Below are positions 40,777 to 49,565 of a DNA stretch of 64,000 nucleotides, in pieces. Both the position numbers and the translations under genes were made by a program. The notes under the pieces were generated by a model. It searched no databases. It was not told the origin of the DNA and was given only the letters and a program-made list of their open reading frames with translations. The stretch's first letter is position 1; the number at the start of each line of letters is the position of its first letter. The DNA is from a bacterium (GTDB lineage: Bacteria; Myxococcota_A; Polyangia; Nannocystales; Nannocystaceae): contig JANSYI010000008.1 of NCBI GenBank assembly GCA_024742475.1, positions 1 through 64,000 of the forward strand. Direction: 5' to 3'.

Positions 40777-42122
40777 TGAGCCGCGCGCGAACCCTCGCTA
40801 CGGCACTCGCGCTTTCGCTTTGTGGGTGTCGCGACGCGAGCTTTACCTGCGAGGACGACGGCGAGTGCAGTCGAGACGGTGCGGCGGGGGTCTGCGAAGT
40901 CAACGGCCACTGCAGCTTCGAAGACGACAGCTGCCCTAGCGGTCGGCGGTTTGGAGCACTCGCGCCCGCCGGCATTGCGAACTCGTGCGTTCCCCTTCCG
41001 GGCGAGATGCCACACTCGGGCACCGACGGCCTTGCCACCTCGGGCGGCACCACCGACTCCGCTGGACCCACAGGCGTGGAGGGTGGGTCGAGCGCAGCCC
41101 CGGACGGCTCGAGCACAGCCACCGGGGCGATCGAAGATCCGTGTCCGGCGGACTGGTGGGACTGCGCGTGGACGCAGCGTCAGCCGGTTCGAATCGAGGC
41201 GCTCTCCACGGCCGCGCTGCCGGACTTCGTCATCCCGATTCGAATGACCATGGCCGAGTTCGAGGGCACCGACGACCTCCGCTTCGTCCTCGACGACCAG
41301 ATGTTGGCCCACCAGTTCGATGGGGAGACGGCGTGGGTCCGCATCCCCGAGCTCCCCGCCGCGCAACCTTTGGAACTGCACGCCTACTTCGGAAACCTCG
41401 ACGCGAGTCCCCACGAGAGCTCTGCGGCGTGGAGCGAGGAGTTTGCGCTGGTGCTGCACGGCGAGATGAACCTCGACGCGACCGACCGAAACGTGGTCAC
41501 CGACGCGTTCGGTACGACGGTGGTGGATGGCGTGTTCGGTCAGGCCCGACGCTTCGACGACGACGGAGACGCGGTACTGCTGCAGGCAGGCGGTGCGCTG
41601 GCCAATCTGCGCCCCGATGGCCTCACGCTCAGCGTTTGGATCCGGGTGTTGCCCAAGGGTGTCGGAAGCTTCGGACGCATCTTCGACAACATGCCCGACG
41701 GGTCGTTGCTGTCGGGCTGGCGGGTCGCCGTGCGCGAGTTCGAAGACCCGTCCCAGTTCCTGTTGCAGGTCGACCGCGGCTTCTCATCGCAACCCGCAAG
41801 GAACCAGTTCAGCGACGTTCCCACCTCGCGATGGGCCCACCTGTCGGTTTCGATCTCCGCCGACGGAGACCTCGTCGCGACCATCGACGGCGCTCCGATG
41901 ACGCTCGAACTCTCCGAGCCCCCCGCGGGAGAGCTGCTCGACGACGCGACCCAAGACATCGCAATCGGCAACCGCACGTCCCCTCTGGACCGTGCGTTCA
42001 ACGGTGACCTCGATGAGCTGCGAATCTACCGCGGCGTACGATCGGAGGCCTGGCTGCAGGCGGAGCGGGCGTTCGGAACCCAGGCGGTGACGTCGTTCGG
42101 GCCGGCCGAGTCGACCCGCTGA
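40776..42122 (+). CDS. DUF2341-LamG lipoprotein, copy 2
   Basis: 448 residues from ATG 40776, which overlaps the stop of copy 1 by one base (TGATG), so the two are translated together. Same order of parts: lipobox LCGC, Cys-rich head (FTCEDDGECSRDG ... CSFEDDSCPSGRR), Ser/Thr/Gly linker, DUF2341 (WWDCAWTQRQPVRIEAL ... LELHAYFGNLDAS) and LamG-like domain (GQARRFDDDGDAV ... LDELRIYRGVRSEAW). A tandem duplication with later divergence is the simplest explanation. Substrate unknown. Confidence 0.85.
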   Translation: MSRARTLATALALSLCGCRDASFTCEDDGECSRDGAAGVCEVNGHCSFEDDSCPSGRRFGALAPAGIANSCVPLPGEMPHSGTDGLATSGGTTDSAGPTGVEGGSSAAPDGSSTATGAIEDPCPADWWDCAWTQRQPVRIEALSTAALPDFVIPIRMTMAEFEGTDDLRFVLDDQMLAHQFDGETAWVRIPELPAAQPLELHAYFGNLDASPHESSAAWSEEFALVLHGEMNLDATDRNVVTDAFGTTVVDGVFGQARRFDDDGDAVLLQAGGALANLRPDGLTLSVWIRVLPKGVGSFGRIFDNMPDGSLLSGWRVAVREFEDPSQFLLQVDRGFSSQPARNQFSDVPTSRWAHLSVSISADGDLVATIDGAPMTLELSEPPAGELLDDATQDIAIGNRTSPLDRAFNGDLDELRIYRGVRSEAWLQAERAFGTQAVTSFGPAESTR

Positions 42123-42136
42123 ACGCCAAAGCATCC

Positions 42137-43195
42137 TCACCTCCGTGAAATGCACGCCGAGGGCCGCGGGGCACACGAGCCCTGGGCGCACAGCCCCGAG
42201 CTGCACCCCCCGCTGCTCTCGCACGCGTCCCCGTCGTCGCGCGGGGCGGTGCAGATCCCCGCCTCGCAGGTGCCGGCCTCGCACGGCGTGTTTGCGTCGC
42301 ACGCTTCACCCAGCCGCGCGGTGGGGGAGCACACGCCCCCGATGCATGCGGTCAGATATGGGCAGCGCCGCGTCGCGTCGCAGGCATCGCCGCGGGCGAC
42401 GAAGGTGGGGCCTTCGCAGATCTCCTCGACGCAAGCCGAGCCCGCCATGCAGCGATCGTCGGGGGTGCACGAGCCACCGTTGGGAACCCGCGCGCGACAG
42501 ATGCCCTCGTCGCAGAACCCCTCGGCTCCGCAGGTCGTGCCCCGGACGCTGCAGTCTTCTCCGGGCGCGAGCACGGTCTCGCACGTCCCGCAGAAGTCCA
42601 GGCCAATCGTGCACGACGCCGACGAGTCGCACACGTAGTACTCGACGTCGAGCCCGCAGCCCTTGCCCGCGGCCTGCGTGCCCTCCCAAATCCCGCCGCA
42701 GGGCCCGGTCAACTCGAACACCTGCGCTTCGCAAGCGACCTCGGCCAGGTGCGCCTCACAGCCGGCCAAGCCATCGGCGCTCAGGCTCAGCAGCCCCGCG
42801 TCTTCGAGCCCAACGTACTGCGGCTCGAACACCGCGTTGCACGACTCCAAGAAGGGGTCGCGACACGCATCGGCCGACTCCACGTCCATGCGTCCGCATC
42901 GCAGGTAGAACGCGCAGAAGCTGTCCACGATCGACTCGCAGTAGTCGGACGCCGTGGGCACGGTCTCCCCACCCGTGGAGGTGTCCGCGTCCTCCCCCGG
43001 CACGTCGGGCGCGGCCATGCCCGTCGTCCCGGCCGAGACCTCCGCGCCCGATGATTCCCCGGACGTCGTCGACGTCGTCGACTCCACGACGCCGCTCGAC
43101 CCCACGGATCGCGTGGTGCCAGAATCGCTCGGCCCCGCGGGCGCAGCAGTGCACGCGAGGCTCGAAAGCAAGAGGACGACGACCGTCTCGCGCAT
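42137..43195 (-). CDS. Cys-rich lipoprotein
   Basis: 352 residues from ATG 43195. Signal MRETVVVLLLSSLACTAAP with lipobox SLAC, then a Ser/Thr/Gly linker to about residue 85. The rest holds very many Cys. After a helical part (YCESIVDSFCAFYLRCGRM) come repeated short units of the type G-x-x-C-x5-C-x-x-G-x-x-C (for example GDACDATRRCPYLTACIGG and GEACDANTPCEAGTCEAGIC), similar to the disulfide-rich repeats common in myxobacterial surface proteins. Function unknown. It converges on the DUF2341-LamG pair. Confidence 0.8.
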   Translation of the reverse strand: MRETVVVLLLSSLACTAAPAGPSDSGTTRSVGSSGVVESTTSTTSGESSGAEVSAGTTGMAAPDVPGEDADTSTGGETVPTASDYCESIVDSFCAFYLRCGRMDVESADACRDPFLESCNAVFEPQYVGLEDAGLLSLSADGLAGCEAHLAEVACEAQVFELTGPCGGIWEGTQAAGKGCGLDVEYYVCDSSASCTIGLDFCGTCETVLAPGEDCSVRGTTCGAEGFCDEGICRARVPNGGSCTPDDRCMAGSACVEEICEGPTFVARGDACDATRRCPYLTACIGGVCSPTARLGEACDANTPCEAGTCEAGICTAPRDDGDACESSGGCSSGLCAQGSCAPRPSACISRR

Positions 43196-43269
43196 GGCGC
43201 GGACGCTATCATGAGGGCTGCGTGCTTTGCCGTTGCTCTGGGGCGCCGAGGATCGGACGATGAACACCT

Positions 43270-43752
43270 CTGGCGACCGATCCACGAGAGCTCTACCGCG
43301 ACGACCGCGTCGCGTTGTTCGCGGCGGATGAGGTCTTTCTCGTTCGGTGGGACGACACACCGACGATGACGCAGATGGACGCGATGGCCGACTTCTCGCG
43401 TCGGTACGAACCGGCAGTCCGCGGCGGGTGCGGGCTCTTCAACCTCGTCGTCTCCGGCAAGGCGAACTTCAGCCCTGAGTTTCGCGCTCGTGCCGCCAAG
43501 GTCACCGCCGACCCCACTCGTTTTCGACGGTTTCGGGCGCACGTGATCCTGCTCGATGGGCTCAGGGCGCTGACCGTCCAGATGTTCATCAACACCGTCG
43601 CGAGGGTGTCCAACCCGCCCGCTCCGACGACCGCCGTTCGTAGCATCGACGAGAGCGCGCAGTGGGCCGCCCCACACCTGCGCGACGCCGGCTGGACCAC
43701 GGAGGCACTGCACGATCTGCAGGCCCGGGTGCTCGAAGCACAGCCGCAATAG
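43270..43752 (+). CDS. conserved hypothetical protein, paralogue of 4689-5168
   Basis: 160 residues if started at CTG 43270. That reading aligns residue for residue with the start of the paralogue at 4689 (ATDPRELYRDDRVALF against GDLPAPLFRDERVGLY). The first ordinary start codon in frame, TTG 43315, would cut off 15 conserved residues. A good ribosome site (GAGG) precedes an ATG at 43260 that is in another frame, so the true gene may begin there with a frameshift, or use CTG. The body shows TQMDAMADFS, KVTADPTRFRRFRAHVILL and VQMFINTVARV. Family not recognised. Confidence 0.6.
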   Translation: MATDPRELYRDDRVALFAADEVFLVRWDDTPTMTQMDAMADFSRRYEPAVRGGCGLFNLVVSGKANFSPEFRARAAKVTADPTRFRRFRAHVILLDGLRALTVQMFINTVARVSNPPAPTTAVRSIDESAQWAAPHLRDAGWTTEALHDLQARVLEAQPQ

Positions 43753-43753
43753 C

Positions 43754-45085
43754 GTGTACATTCTGCGCGTGCCCGCCCTCCTCGAGTCTGCGACGCAAAC
43801 ACTCATCGACCAGCTCCGCGAAGTTGGCGGGCGAGGCTACGTCATTCGGCGCGCGAACACGGGCGCACTCGAGGCGTCCCACCCGGTGCTCGACCCCGTG
43901 CGCGAGCTGTGCGAAGGCGACACGCGCGACTTCCTGGGCCACGAGGGGCTCTTCTTCGAAGTAGGCGCGGACAGTGGCGCGCTGCTGTGCGCCTTCGTCC
44001 ACGACACGCGACGAGGCCAGGCCGCGGGCGGTCTTCGCCACTGGCCTTACGCCAACGTCGAAGCGCTCGTCCGTGACGGCCTGCGCCTCGCGGTCGGCAT
44101 GACCCGCAAGAACGCGATGGCCGGGCTTTGGTGGGGCGGCGGCAAGGGCATCATCGCCCGACGCGACGACGTCGACTGGCGCGACCGGGGCTACCGCGAC
44201 CGCGTCTACGCCGACTACGGGCGCTTCGTCAGCGCGCTGGGCGGCTGCTACGTCACCGCCGAAGATGTCGGCACCACGCCCGTCGACATGCGCGCGGTCT
44301 TCTCCACCACGCGCCACACCACGTGCATTCCTCCCGCCGTCGGCGGCTCGGGCAACCCCTCGGGCCCCACCGCCCTGGGGGTCGTCTCCGCCATGGAGGC
44401 CGCGCTCGACGTGCGCGGGCTGGGCACGCTCGAAGGCAAGACCATCGCCATGCAGGGCGCCGGCAACGTCGCCACCTTCATGATGCAGGCCCTGCTCGAT
44501 CGCGGCGTCGGGTCCATCGTCGCCTCCGACATCAGCGAGGCCCGCCTGTCCGAGCTTCGCACGCGCTTCGAGGGCGCCCCCCTCGAGCTGCGCCACTGTG
44601 CGCCCGACGATCTCTCCATCTTCGAGACCCCGTGCGACGTGTTCGCTCCCAACGCGCTCGGCGGCGTGCTCAACCCCGAGACGATCGGCCGCCTACGCAC
44701 CGGCATCGTGTGCGGCGCCGCCAACAACCAGCTGCTCGACGACGGCCGAGACATGGACGCCCTCGTGCAGCGCGAGATCCTCTACGTCCCGGACTTCGTC
44801 GCCAACCGCATGGGTATCGTCAACTGCGCCAACGAAGCCTACGGCGAGGTACCCGACGACCCCGTCATCGCGCAGCACCTCGGCCGCGACTGGGAGCACA
44901 GCGTCTTCAACGCGACGCGCCGCGTCTTGCTGAAAGCCAGACAGAGCGGGCAGACGACCGCTGCGGCCGCCAACGCCCTCGCCGACGAGCTCTCCACCCA
45001 GCTGCACCCGATCTGGCCGCATCGAGGCCAGCAGATCATCGAAGGCCTCGTCAGCCGCGGCTGGGCCCGGGGCACCCGCGGCTGA
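43754..45085 (+). CDS. Glu/Leu/Phe/Val dehydrogenase family protein
   Basis: 443 residues from GTG 43754 (GTG 43769 is also possible). The N-terminal substrate domain has AAGGLRHWPY, LAVGMTRKNAMAG and the catalytic Lys in WWGGGKGII. The C-terminal NAD domain has IAMQGAGNVATFMMQALLD and LGGVLNPETI, and GAANNQLLDD follows. It oxidatively deaminates an amino acid or runs the reverse amination. Closeness to the leucine or glutamate branch cannot be settled by eye. It follows the small paralogous protein gene by one base, which suggests joint transcription. Confidence 0.86.
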   Translation: MYILRVPALLESATQTLIDQLREVGGRGYVIRRANTGALEASHPVLDPVRELCEGDTRDFLGHEGLFFEVGADSGALLCAFVHDTRRGQAAGGLRHWPYANVEALVRDGLRLAVGMTRKNAMAGLWWGGGKGIIARRDDVDWRDRGYRDRVYADYGRFVSALGGCYVTAEDVGTTPVDMRAVFSTTRHTTCIPPAVGGSGNPSGPTALGVVSAMEAALDVRGLGTLEGKTIAMQGAGNVATFMMQALLDRGVGSIVASDISEARLSELRTRFEGAPLELRHCAPDDLSIFETPCDVFAPNALGGVLNPETIGRLRTGIVCGAANNQLLDDGRDMDALVQREILYVPDFVANRMGIVNCANEAYGEVPDDPVIAQHLGRDWEHSVFNATRRVLLKARQSGQTTAAAANALADELSTQLHPIWPHRGQQIIEGLVSRGWARGTRG

Positions 45086-45088
45086 TCC

Positions 45089-46285
45089 TCAAAGGCTCCG
45101 CACGTCATCCACGGGCGCGGTCCCCGCGACGATGCTCGAAGCCCCGCCCTCGAGTCCGACCCACGCGAACACGAGTTCGCCCTCGACCCGCTCCAGCTGA
45201 GGGAATCCCGCTCGGCGAGCCGCCTCGGTCGTGGCCAGGACCGCCGCCTCCGATCGCGTGCCCCCCTTCGTGACGCGACGCAGCCGGATCTCAGCCCCGG
45301 ATTCGACCGTCTCCAGCCAGGTCACGGCGACGCTCTGGGGGTCGAGCCAGACCACGTCCACGCGACCGATCGGCGCGCCGTCATCCACCTCCACCGGCAC
45401 CGAGAACGGCCCGTCCCCACCGGCAAACGCGACGCGCACGTGCCCTGGATTCGTCGCGCCAGAGAACCACGCGACCGCGATCTCATCGCCGTGCGTCGCC
45501 ACGGCCGGACCGTTGACGGGACACCCCTCGATGCGCCACCCGTCCGCGCCCAAGCGACGACGCTCCTCGCCCGGCCCAGCGAGCCAGACGTCCCGCACCT
45601 CGTCGTCGCCGCGGTCGCGGTACGCCACGACGGGACCGCGGGGCGTGTTCGCGGCCGCCGTCTGGCAGCAGTCACACACGCGATCATCCACGACGCGACG
45701 GTCCGAGACTCCCGCAGCGCCGATCGTCGCGGCGTGCAGCTGCATCGCACCCCCATGGCTCGTCGTCGACGCGCGCCCGTCGAGCCAGAACACGCTGATC
45801 GCATCTTCGGGGCTGGCCGCCCACGAGACGAACCCGAACTCTGGGCCTTCGGTCGCATCGGACAACGGTCCCTGCTGCGCCCATGGACCCGCCGCGCCCT
45901 TGCGTGCCCATTGCAGGTCGTAGCCCCCCTCCCGCAGCTGTGGCCACGCAGCGAGCCACCCGCTCGACGTCGCCATCACGCTAGGCACGTCGGCGAAGTT
46001 TTGCAGCAGTCGCGCATCGGCCACGACGGTCTCGGTCGCGCCGCCCCACCGCCGTGCGCGTAGACGAAGTCCCTCGCCGTCGGGCTCGACCCAGCTGAGC
46101 GTGACGCCTCCGGGCCCTGCCGTCAGACGCGGGGACGCGGCACCCGACCGGGCCGCGACCTCGACCGGGCGCACCCTCAGCGTCGGCGCCGCCCGGCGCT
46201 GCTCCTGCGGCGCCTCGCGCTGTTCGGGCTCACCCCGACAGGATGCCAGCAGCAACGAGGCAGCAAACGCGCTTCGGGATCGCAC
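45089..46285 (-). CDS. lipoprotein with sialidase-like (BNR) propeller
   Basis: 398 residues from GTG 46285. Signal VRSRSAFAASLLLASC with lipobox LASC. The mature protein is a beta-propeller with repeated strands such as GVTLSWVEPDGEGLRL, GWLAAWPQLREGGYDL and VVWLDPQSVAVTWLET. A conspicuous Cys cluster (CDCCQTAAANTPRGPVVAYR) with RDRGDDEVRDVW marks a family of exported sialidase-like proteins of unknown activity. It follows the lipoprotein at 46893 on the same strand by 29 bases, so they may form an operon. It converges on the dehydrogenase gene with 3 bases between them. Confidence 0.75.
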   Translation of the reverse strand: MRSRSAFAASLLLASCRGEPEQREAPQEQRRAAPTLRVRPVEVAARSGAASPRLTAGPGGVTLSWVEPDGEGLRLRARRWGGATETVVADARLLQNFADVPSVMATSSGWLAAWPQLREGGYDLQWARKGAAGPWAQQGPLSDATEGPEFGFVSWAASPEDAISVFWLDGRASTTSHGGAMQLHAATIGAAGVSDRRVVDDRVCDCCQTAAANTPRGPVVAYRDRGDDEVRDVWLAGPGEERRRLGADGWRIEGCPVNGPAVATHGDEIAVAWFSGATNPGHVRVAFAGGDGPFSVPVEVDDGAPIGRVDVVWLDPQSVAVTWLETVESGAEIRLRRVTKGGTRSEAAVLATTEAARRAGFPQLERVEGELVFAWVGLEGGASSIVAGTAPVDDVRSL

Positions 46286-46314
46286 CGACGCAGTGTCGCA
46301 CGTGGCGAGTTGCG

Positions 46315-46893
46315 TCACTCCTCGGCTTCGACCGACGCGAGCCGGTGCGTCGCGTGGCAGTCGAGTTCGGTGCCTCCCACGACGCCCGACACCTGAACCT
46401 CGAGCGTGCCTTCGAGAACCCCGGCGCGGATCCGACCTCGCGCGCGGGCCGTCGCCTCGATGTCCCCGCCGAACTTGGTGTCGTGCCCGCCGACCTCCCA
46501 GCTCCCGTCGATATCGACGCCGCCGTGCATGCGAACCGGAGCATAGCCATCGACGTTGATTCCGACGTGGCCGTCGTCGTCGAGGTCGACCCGCAGCGCG
46601 CCGTCGTCTTGGTACGCCGACACCCACTCCACCGACTCCGCGTCCCGCTCGCACGCCAAGTAGGTGGTGCCCGCCGCCTCGAAGGGCCCGCAGGCACCCA
46701 CACACGAGGTCACGGTCGCGCGGGTCTCATACGTCCCCGAGACCTCGTTCCCGACCCCGTCGCCCTCGGGGAGCGAGGTCACGACGTCGGCGTCGAGGTA
46801 GTCATCGCCCGCCTCGGTCGGCGCTTCGCTCTGCGCGTCGCAGCCGGCTCCCAAGAGCCCGAGTACAGCCCCACCAAGCAAGAATCGCCACAT
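46315..46893 (-). CDS. small putative lipoprotein
   Basis: 192 residues from ATG 46893. Signal MWRFLLGGAVLGLLGAGC with lipobox GAGC. An acidic linker follows, then a Cys pair region (TSCVGACGPFEAA), a Cys in YLACERD, and a beta-rich remainder with an Asp-rich loop (RVDLDDDGHVGI) that could hold calcium. I do not recognise it. It lies upstream of the propeller lipoprotein on the same strand. Confidence 0.7.
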   Translation of the reverse strand: MWRFLLGGAVLGLLGAGCDAQSEAPTEAGDDYLDADVVTSLPEGDGVGNEVSGTYETRATVTSCVGACGPFEAAGTTYLACERDAESVEWVSAYQDDGALRVDLDDDGHVGINVDGYAPVRMHGGVDIDGSWEVGGHDTKFGGDIEATARARGRIRAGVLEGTLEVQVSGVVGGTELDCHATHRLASVEAEE

Positions 46894-46988
46894 CCCAGCG
46901 CGCGTCTACCATCGCACGCGGCTGCAGGAAAGGGCGCCGAGGCGGCCGATGATGACGGATGCCGGAGGGTCTGCCATCCTCGGGCTCA

Positions 46989-47831
46989 ATGCGGGTCGAA
47001 ACGCTGAGCCTGGTCGTCTGCGTCACCTGGAGTCTCGTGGGCTGCGCCTCCGAAGCCTCTAGCGACACCGACACCGACACCGACACCGACGGCACGTCGA
47101 GTTCGAGTTCGACCAGCGGCGCCGACACGAGCTCGAGCGGCGATGCGGCGTGCCAAGAGCTGACGATCGACCTCGGCGACGAACCCTGCGTGCGCTTCGG
47201 CGAGCACGAGCTGGCCGACTTCCTCGACGACTGCGGGCCGGTCACATGCGCCCCGCGCTCAGGCCCGGGTGACGGTCGATTCCCACTCGGCCTCAGCGTC
47301 GGGCCCGACTGCACGTTTCAAGGCATCTTCAGCGAAGACCGCATCGGCGGCTGGGCGCAGCTCGTCGACGTCGAACGCGACGGCCTGTCGACTCCGGTCG
47401 CGTTCTGTGCCGTGCAGGACACCACCCCCAGCGGGTACACCGTCGAGTTCGAGCAGGGCGCGGTCGCGCGTCAGACGTTCGACCCCGCCGGCGCCATCTC
47501 GTTGGGCGACCCCGTGCTCCGAGTCCGCCCCGCGACCGACTGCGGCGCAGACTGTGGTTTCTCCCTCGCCTTCGACCGTCTCGATGGCGGCTTCGACGCG
47601 GGCACGCCAGGCCTCATCAGCGAGCTCGACGACTCCGGCACGCTCACCCAGACGCTGGACGCGACGGCCGACGAGGTGCCCGCCGAGTTCGCCGACCGCC
47701 CGTGGGTGTTCAGCATCGACGTGAACTACTGCATTCAAGCCGGTGAGGCGTGCTCGATGATCAACCCCAACACCGAGGCCATGGATGCGTTCTCCGCGTT
47801 CGCGATGGTCATGGTGCCCGAAGGGTCGTAG
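46989..47831 (+). CDS. putative lipoprotein with Asp-Thr repeat linker
   Basis: 280 residues from ATG 46989, chosen over 46959 because the signal then reads [19 protein letters not shown] with lipobox LVGC. The linker contains a (Asp-Thr)4 repeat and Ser runs. The mature domain has several Cys ([31 protein letters not shown]) and a beta-rich pattern ([15 protein letters not shown] near the end). Not recognised. The next gene is the displaced ccoS, starting 7 bases after its stop, which may therefore be cotranscribed with this unrelated gene. Confidence 0.7.
   Translation: MRVETLSLVVCVTWSLVGCASEASSDTDTDTDTDGTSSSSSTSGADTSSSGDAACQELTIDLGDEPCVRFGEHELADFLDDCGPVTCAPRSGPGDGRFPLGLSVGPDCTFQGIFSEDRIGGWAQLVDVERDGLSTPVAFCAVQDTTPSGYTVEFEQGAVARQTFDPAGAISLGDPVLRVRPATDCGADCGFSLAFDRLDGGFDAGTPGLISELDDSGTLTQTLDATADEVPAEFADRPWVFSIDVNYCIQAGEACSMINPNTEAMDAFSAFAMVMVPEGS
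47064..47087. repeat. six-base tandem repeat (GACACC)4
   Basis: Four copies of GACACC in frame inside the lipoprotein gene encode the (Asp-Thr)4 part of its linker. The unit keeps the reading frame, so copy number can vary without breaking the gene. Confidence 0.85.
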
Positions 47832-47838
47832 CGCCGCG

Positions 47839-47997
47839 ATGAGCGTCCTGTACATCGCCATCCCCGTCGCCCTGTCCATCGCCGGCCTCGCCTTGTGGGC
47901 CTTCGCCCGCGCCGTGAAGCAAGGGCAGATGGACGACCTCGAGACGCCCGCGATGCGCATCCTGCACGACGACGACGGCTACGAGCCGCCCGAATAG
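47839..47997 (+). CDS. ccoS: cbb3 oxidase maturation protein CcoS
   Basis: 52 residues. [20 protein letters not shown] is the single membrane helix, followed by the CcoS signature [19 protein letters not shown] and an acidic end ([10 protein letters not shown]). CcoS is needed to put haem and copper into the cbb3 oxidase and normally follows ccoI. Here it stands 33 kb from the ccoNOQP-GHI operon of this window, between a lipoprotein gene and a small membrane protein gene. Length and signature are normal, so it is probably working. A hairpin follows 10 bases after the stop. Confidence 0.92.
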   Translation: MSVLYIAIPVALSIAGLALWAFARAVKQGQMDDLETPAMRILHDDDGYEPPE

Positions 47998-48007
47998 CGC
48001 GATGAAA

Positions 48008-48027
48008 TCGGCGGGAATCACCGCCGA
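48008..48027 (+). terminator. hairpin behind ccoS, possible terminator
   Basis: TCGGCGG and CCGCCGA pair perfectly around a six-base loop, starting 10 bases after the ccoS stop. No T-run follows, so it is only a weak candidate for ending transcription. Confidence 0.3.
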
Positions 48028-48077
48028 GCCTCCGTTGTTGAATCAACCCGCGCCCGCCGCGTTTGCAAAGGATGACG

Positions 48078-48461
48078 ATGACGAAGCTCAGCACCCGCGC
48101 CTCCTTGTTCGGCCTGCTCACCCTGGTCTTCGCGGGGCTCTCCGCGGCGGTCTGCGTGCTCATCGCGTTCGGCGCCATGGGCCTGGGCACCTGGGTCGCC
48201 CTGGTCGAGGGCGGCTCGTTCGGCGGTGGCGCAGCCATCGGGGCGCTCGGCGTCTTCGCGGCGTTCGTGGGCCTGGTCTTCAGCGCGGTGCAGGGCTTCG
48301 CAGGCGTGCTCATCATGCGCGGCCGGTCGCTGGGCATGGCCCTGGGCTTCCTCTTCGCCGCTCTCGCCGTCATGACCGGCCTGGGCGGCGCCTGGATGAG
48401 CCTGGCCTACGGCGCCTTCGGCCTTTGGGCGCTGTGGACCAGCCGCGAGCAATTCCACTAG
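48078..48461 (+). CDS. small four-helix membrane protein
   Basis: 127 residues with four hydrophobic segments: LFGLLTLVFAGLSAAVCVLI, a second around IGALGVFAAFVGLVF, a third around MALGFLFAALAVMTGL, and a last around AYGAFGLWALW. AAAGG just upstream best fits the ATG at 48078, though ATG 48072 and TTG 48063 are in frame. It resembles small DoxX-like or DUF-type membrane proteins only in general shape. Not recognised. It follows ccoS by 80 bases. Confidence 0.65.
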   Translation: MTKLSTRASLFGLLTLVFAGLSAAVCVLIAFGAMGLGTWVALVEGGSFGGGAAIGALGVFAAFVGLVFSAVQGFAGVLIMRGRSLGMALGFLFAALAVMTGLGGAWMSLAYGAFGLWALWTSREQFH

Positions 48462-48512
48462 ACCTAGAGAAACATTGACCCGTCGCGCCACCAGGCCGCC
48501 ACATCCCCCGAT

Positions 48513-49565
48513 GTGACGGTCTGGCTACGTTTCGGGTCTGCGATTTCGCTCTGCCCACTGCTGGCGTGTGCCGACGCGCCGCGCACCGAGGACCAGGGCA
48601 TCGGCACGGCCGCCGCGACGACCGGCCCGGGCGTTCCCGCAGGCACCTCCACCGACGCGCCGGGGGGCACCGGCGCCCCCGGAGACACCGACGCGGAAGG
48701 GTCGAGCGAGGGGTCGGGCGACGCGCCTGTGCTCCTCGACGTCGGCGCGCCCGATGGCACGGGCCCCAAGGGCGGGACCGGCGACGGGCTCGGCTGCGAG
48801 TACATCGACGTGCTCTTCGTCGTCGATATCTCCGCCTCGATGTCGGAGGAACGGGCCAACCTCGCCGCCAACTTCCCCAACTTCGTCGAGGTGCTCGACG
48901 CCTACGTCGAGGACAATGGCGCCCTGGGCTACCGCGTCGGCGTGACCAACTCCAGCATCAACGCCACCTACGGCGGCTGCGAGACGACCATGGGACTCGA
49001 CGGCACGATGGTCGCCTGGGGCGGCGGCTTCTTGAACATGAGCGACTGCGGAACCGGGGGCACGCCCTGGCTCGACGGCCCTGCGCCCGACATGGCGGCC
49101 AACTTCAGCTGCCTCGCAGAGAACCCGATCCCTCAAGCCAACACCCTGAGCGACTGCGGCGCCGAGCGGCCCCTGGGCGTGATGGAGCGCTTCGTGGACG
49201 AGGCGAACGGCGGCGCAAATGAGGGGTTCTACCGCGGTGAGCAGTCGCTGTTCGTGGTCGTGAACCTGACCGACGAAGACGAAGACGCGATGTACACCGA
49301 CACCACGCCCGCGGCCACCAAGGCCGCCCTCGACGGGTTCGCTGGCGGTGAGGAACGCTACGTCGCGGTCACCATCGCCGGGCCCGAGGCGTGCGAGTCG
49401 GCGTTCGGGGAGGCGGACTACGCCGAGACGCTCGAGACGTTCACCGACATGGTGCCCAACGGCTACTTCGGCAACATCTGCGACGGCGACCTGGCCGACT
49501 CCCTCGCCCAGGCGCTCGCGCTGATTCAGTCGTCGTGCGACGCCCTGCCGCCGCCCGAGGGCTAG
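48513..49565 (+). CDS. lipoprotein with VWA-like domain
   Basis: 350 residues from GTG 48513. Signal VTVWLRFGSAISLCPLLAC with lipobox LLAC, then a Gly/Thr/Asp/Pro linker to about residue 90. The VWA-like domain starts with IDVLFVVDISASM (DxSxS metal site) and contains VVVNLTDEDEDAM. Cys pairs (GGCETT, SDCGTGG, FSCLAEN, LSDCGAE) fit an exported, disulfide-bonded form, a type common in myxobacteria. It converges on the Cys-rich lipoprotein gene, overlapping it by 4 bases. Confidence 0.8.
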   Translation: MTVWLRFGSAISLCPLLACADAPRTEDQGIGTAAATTGPGVPAGTSTDAPGGTGAPGDTDAEGSSEGSGDAPVLLDVGAPDGTGPKGGTGDGLGCEYIDVLFVVDISASMSEERANLAANFPNFVEVLDAYVEDNGALGYRVGVTNSSINATYGGCETTMGLDGTMVAWGGGFLNMSDCGTGGTPWLDGPAPDMAANFSCLAENPIPQANTLSDCGAERPLGVMERFVDEANGGANEGFYRGEQSLFVVVNLTDEDEDAMYTDTTPAATKAALDGFAGGEERYVAVTIAGPEACESAFGEADYAETLETFTDMVPNGYFGNICDGDLADSLAQALALIQSSCDALPPPEG

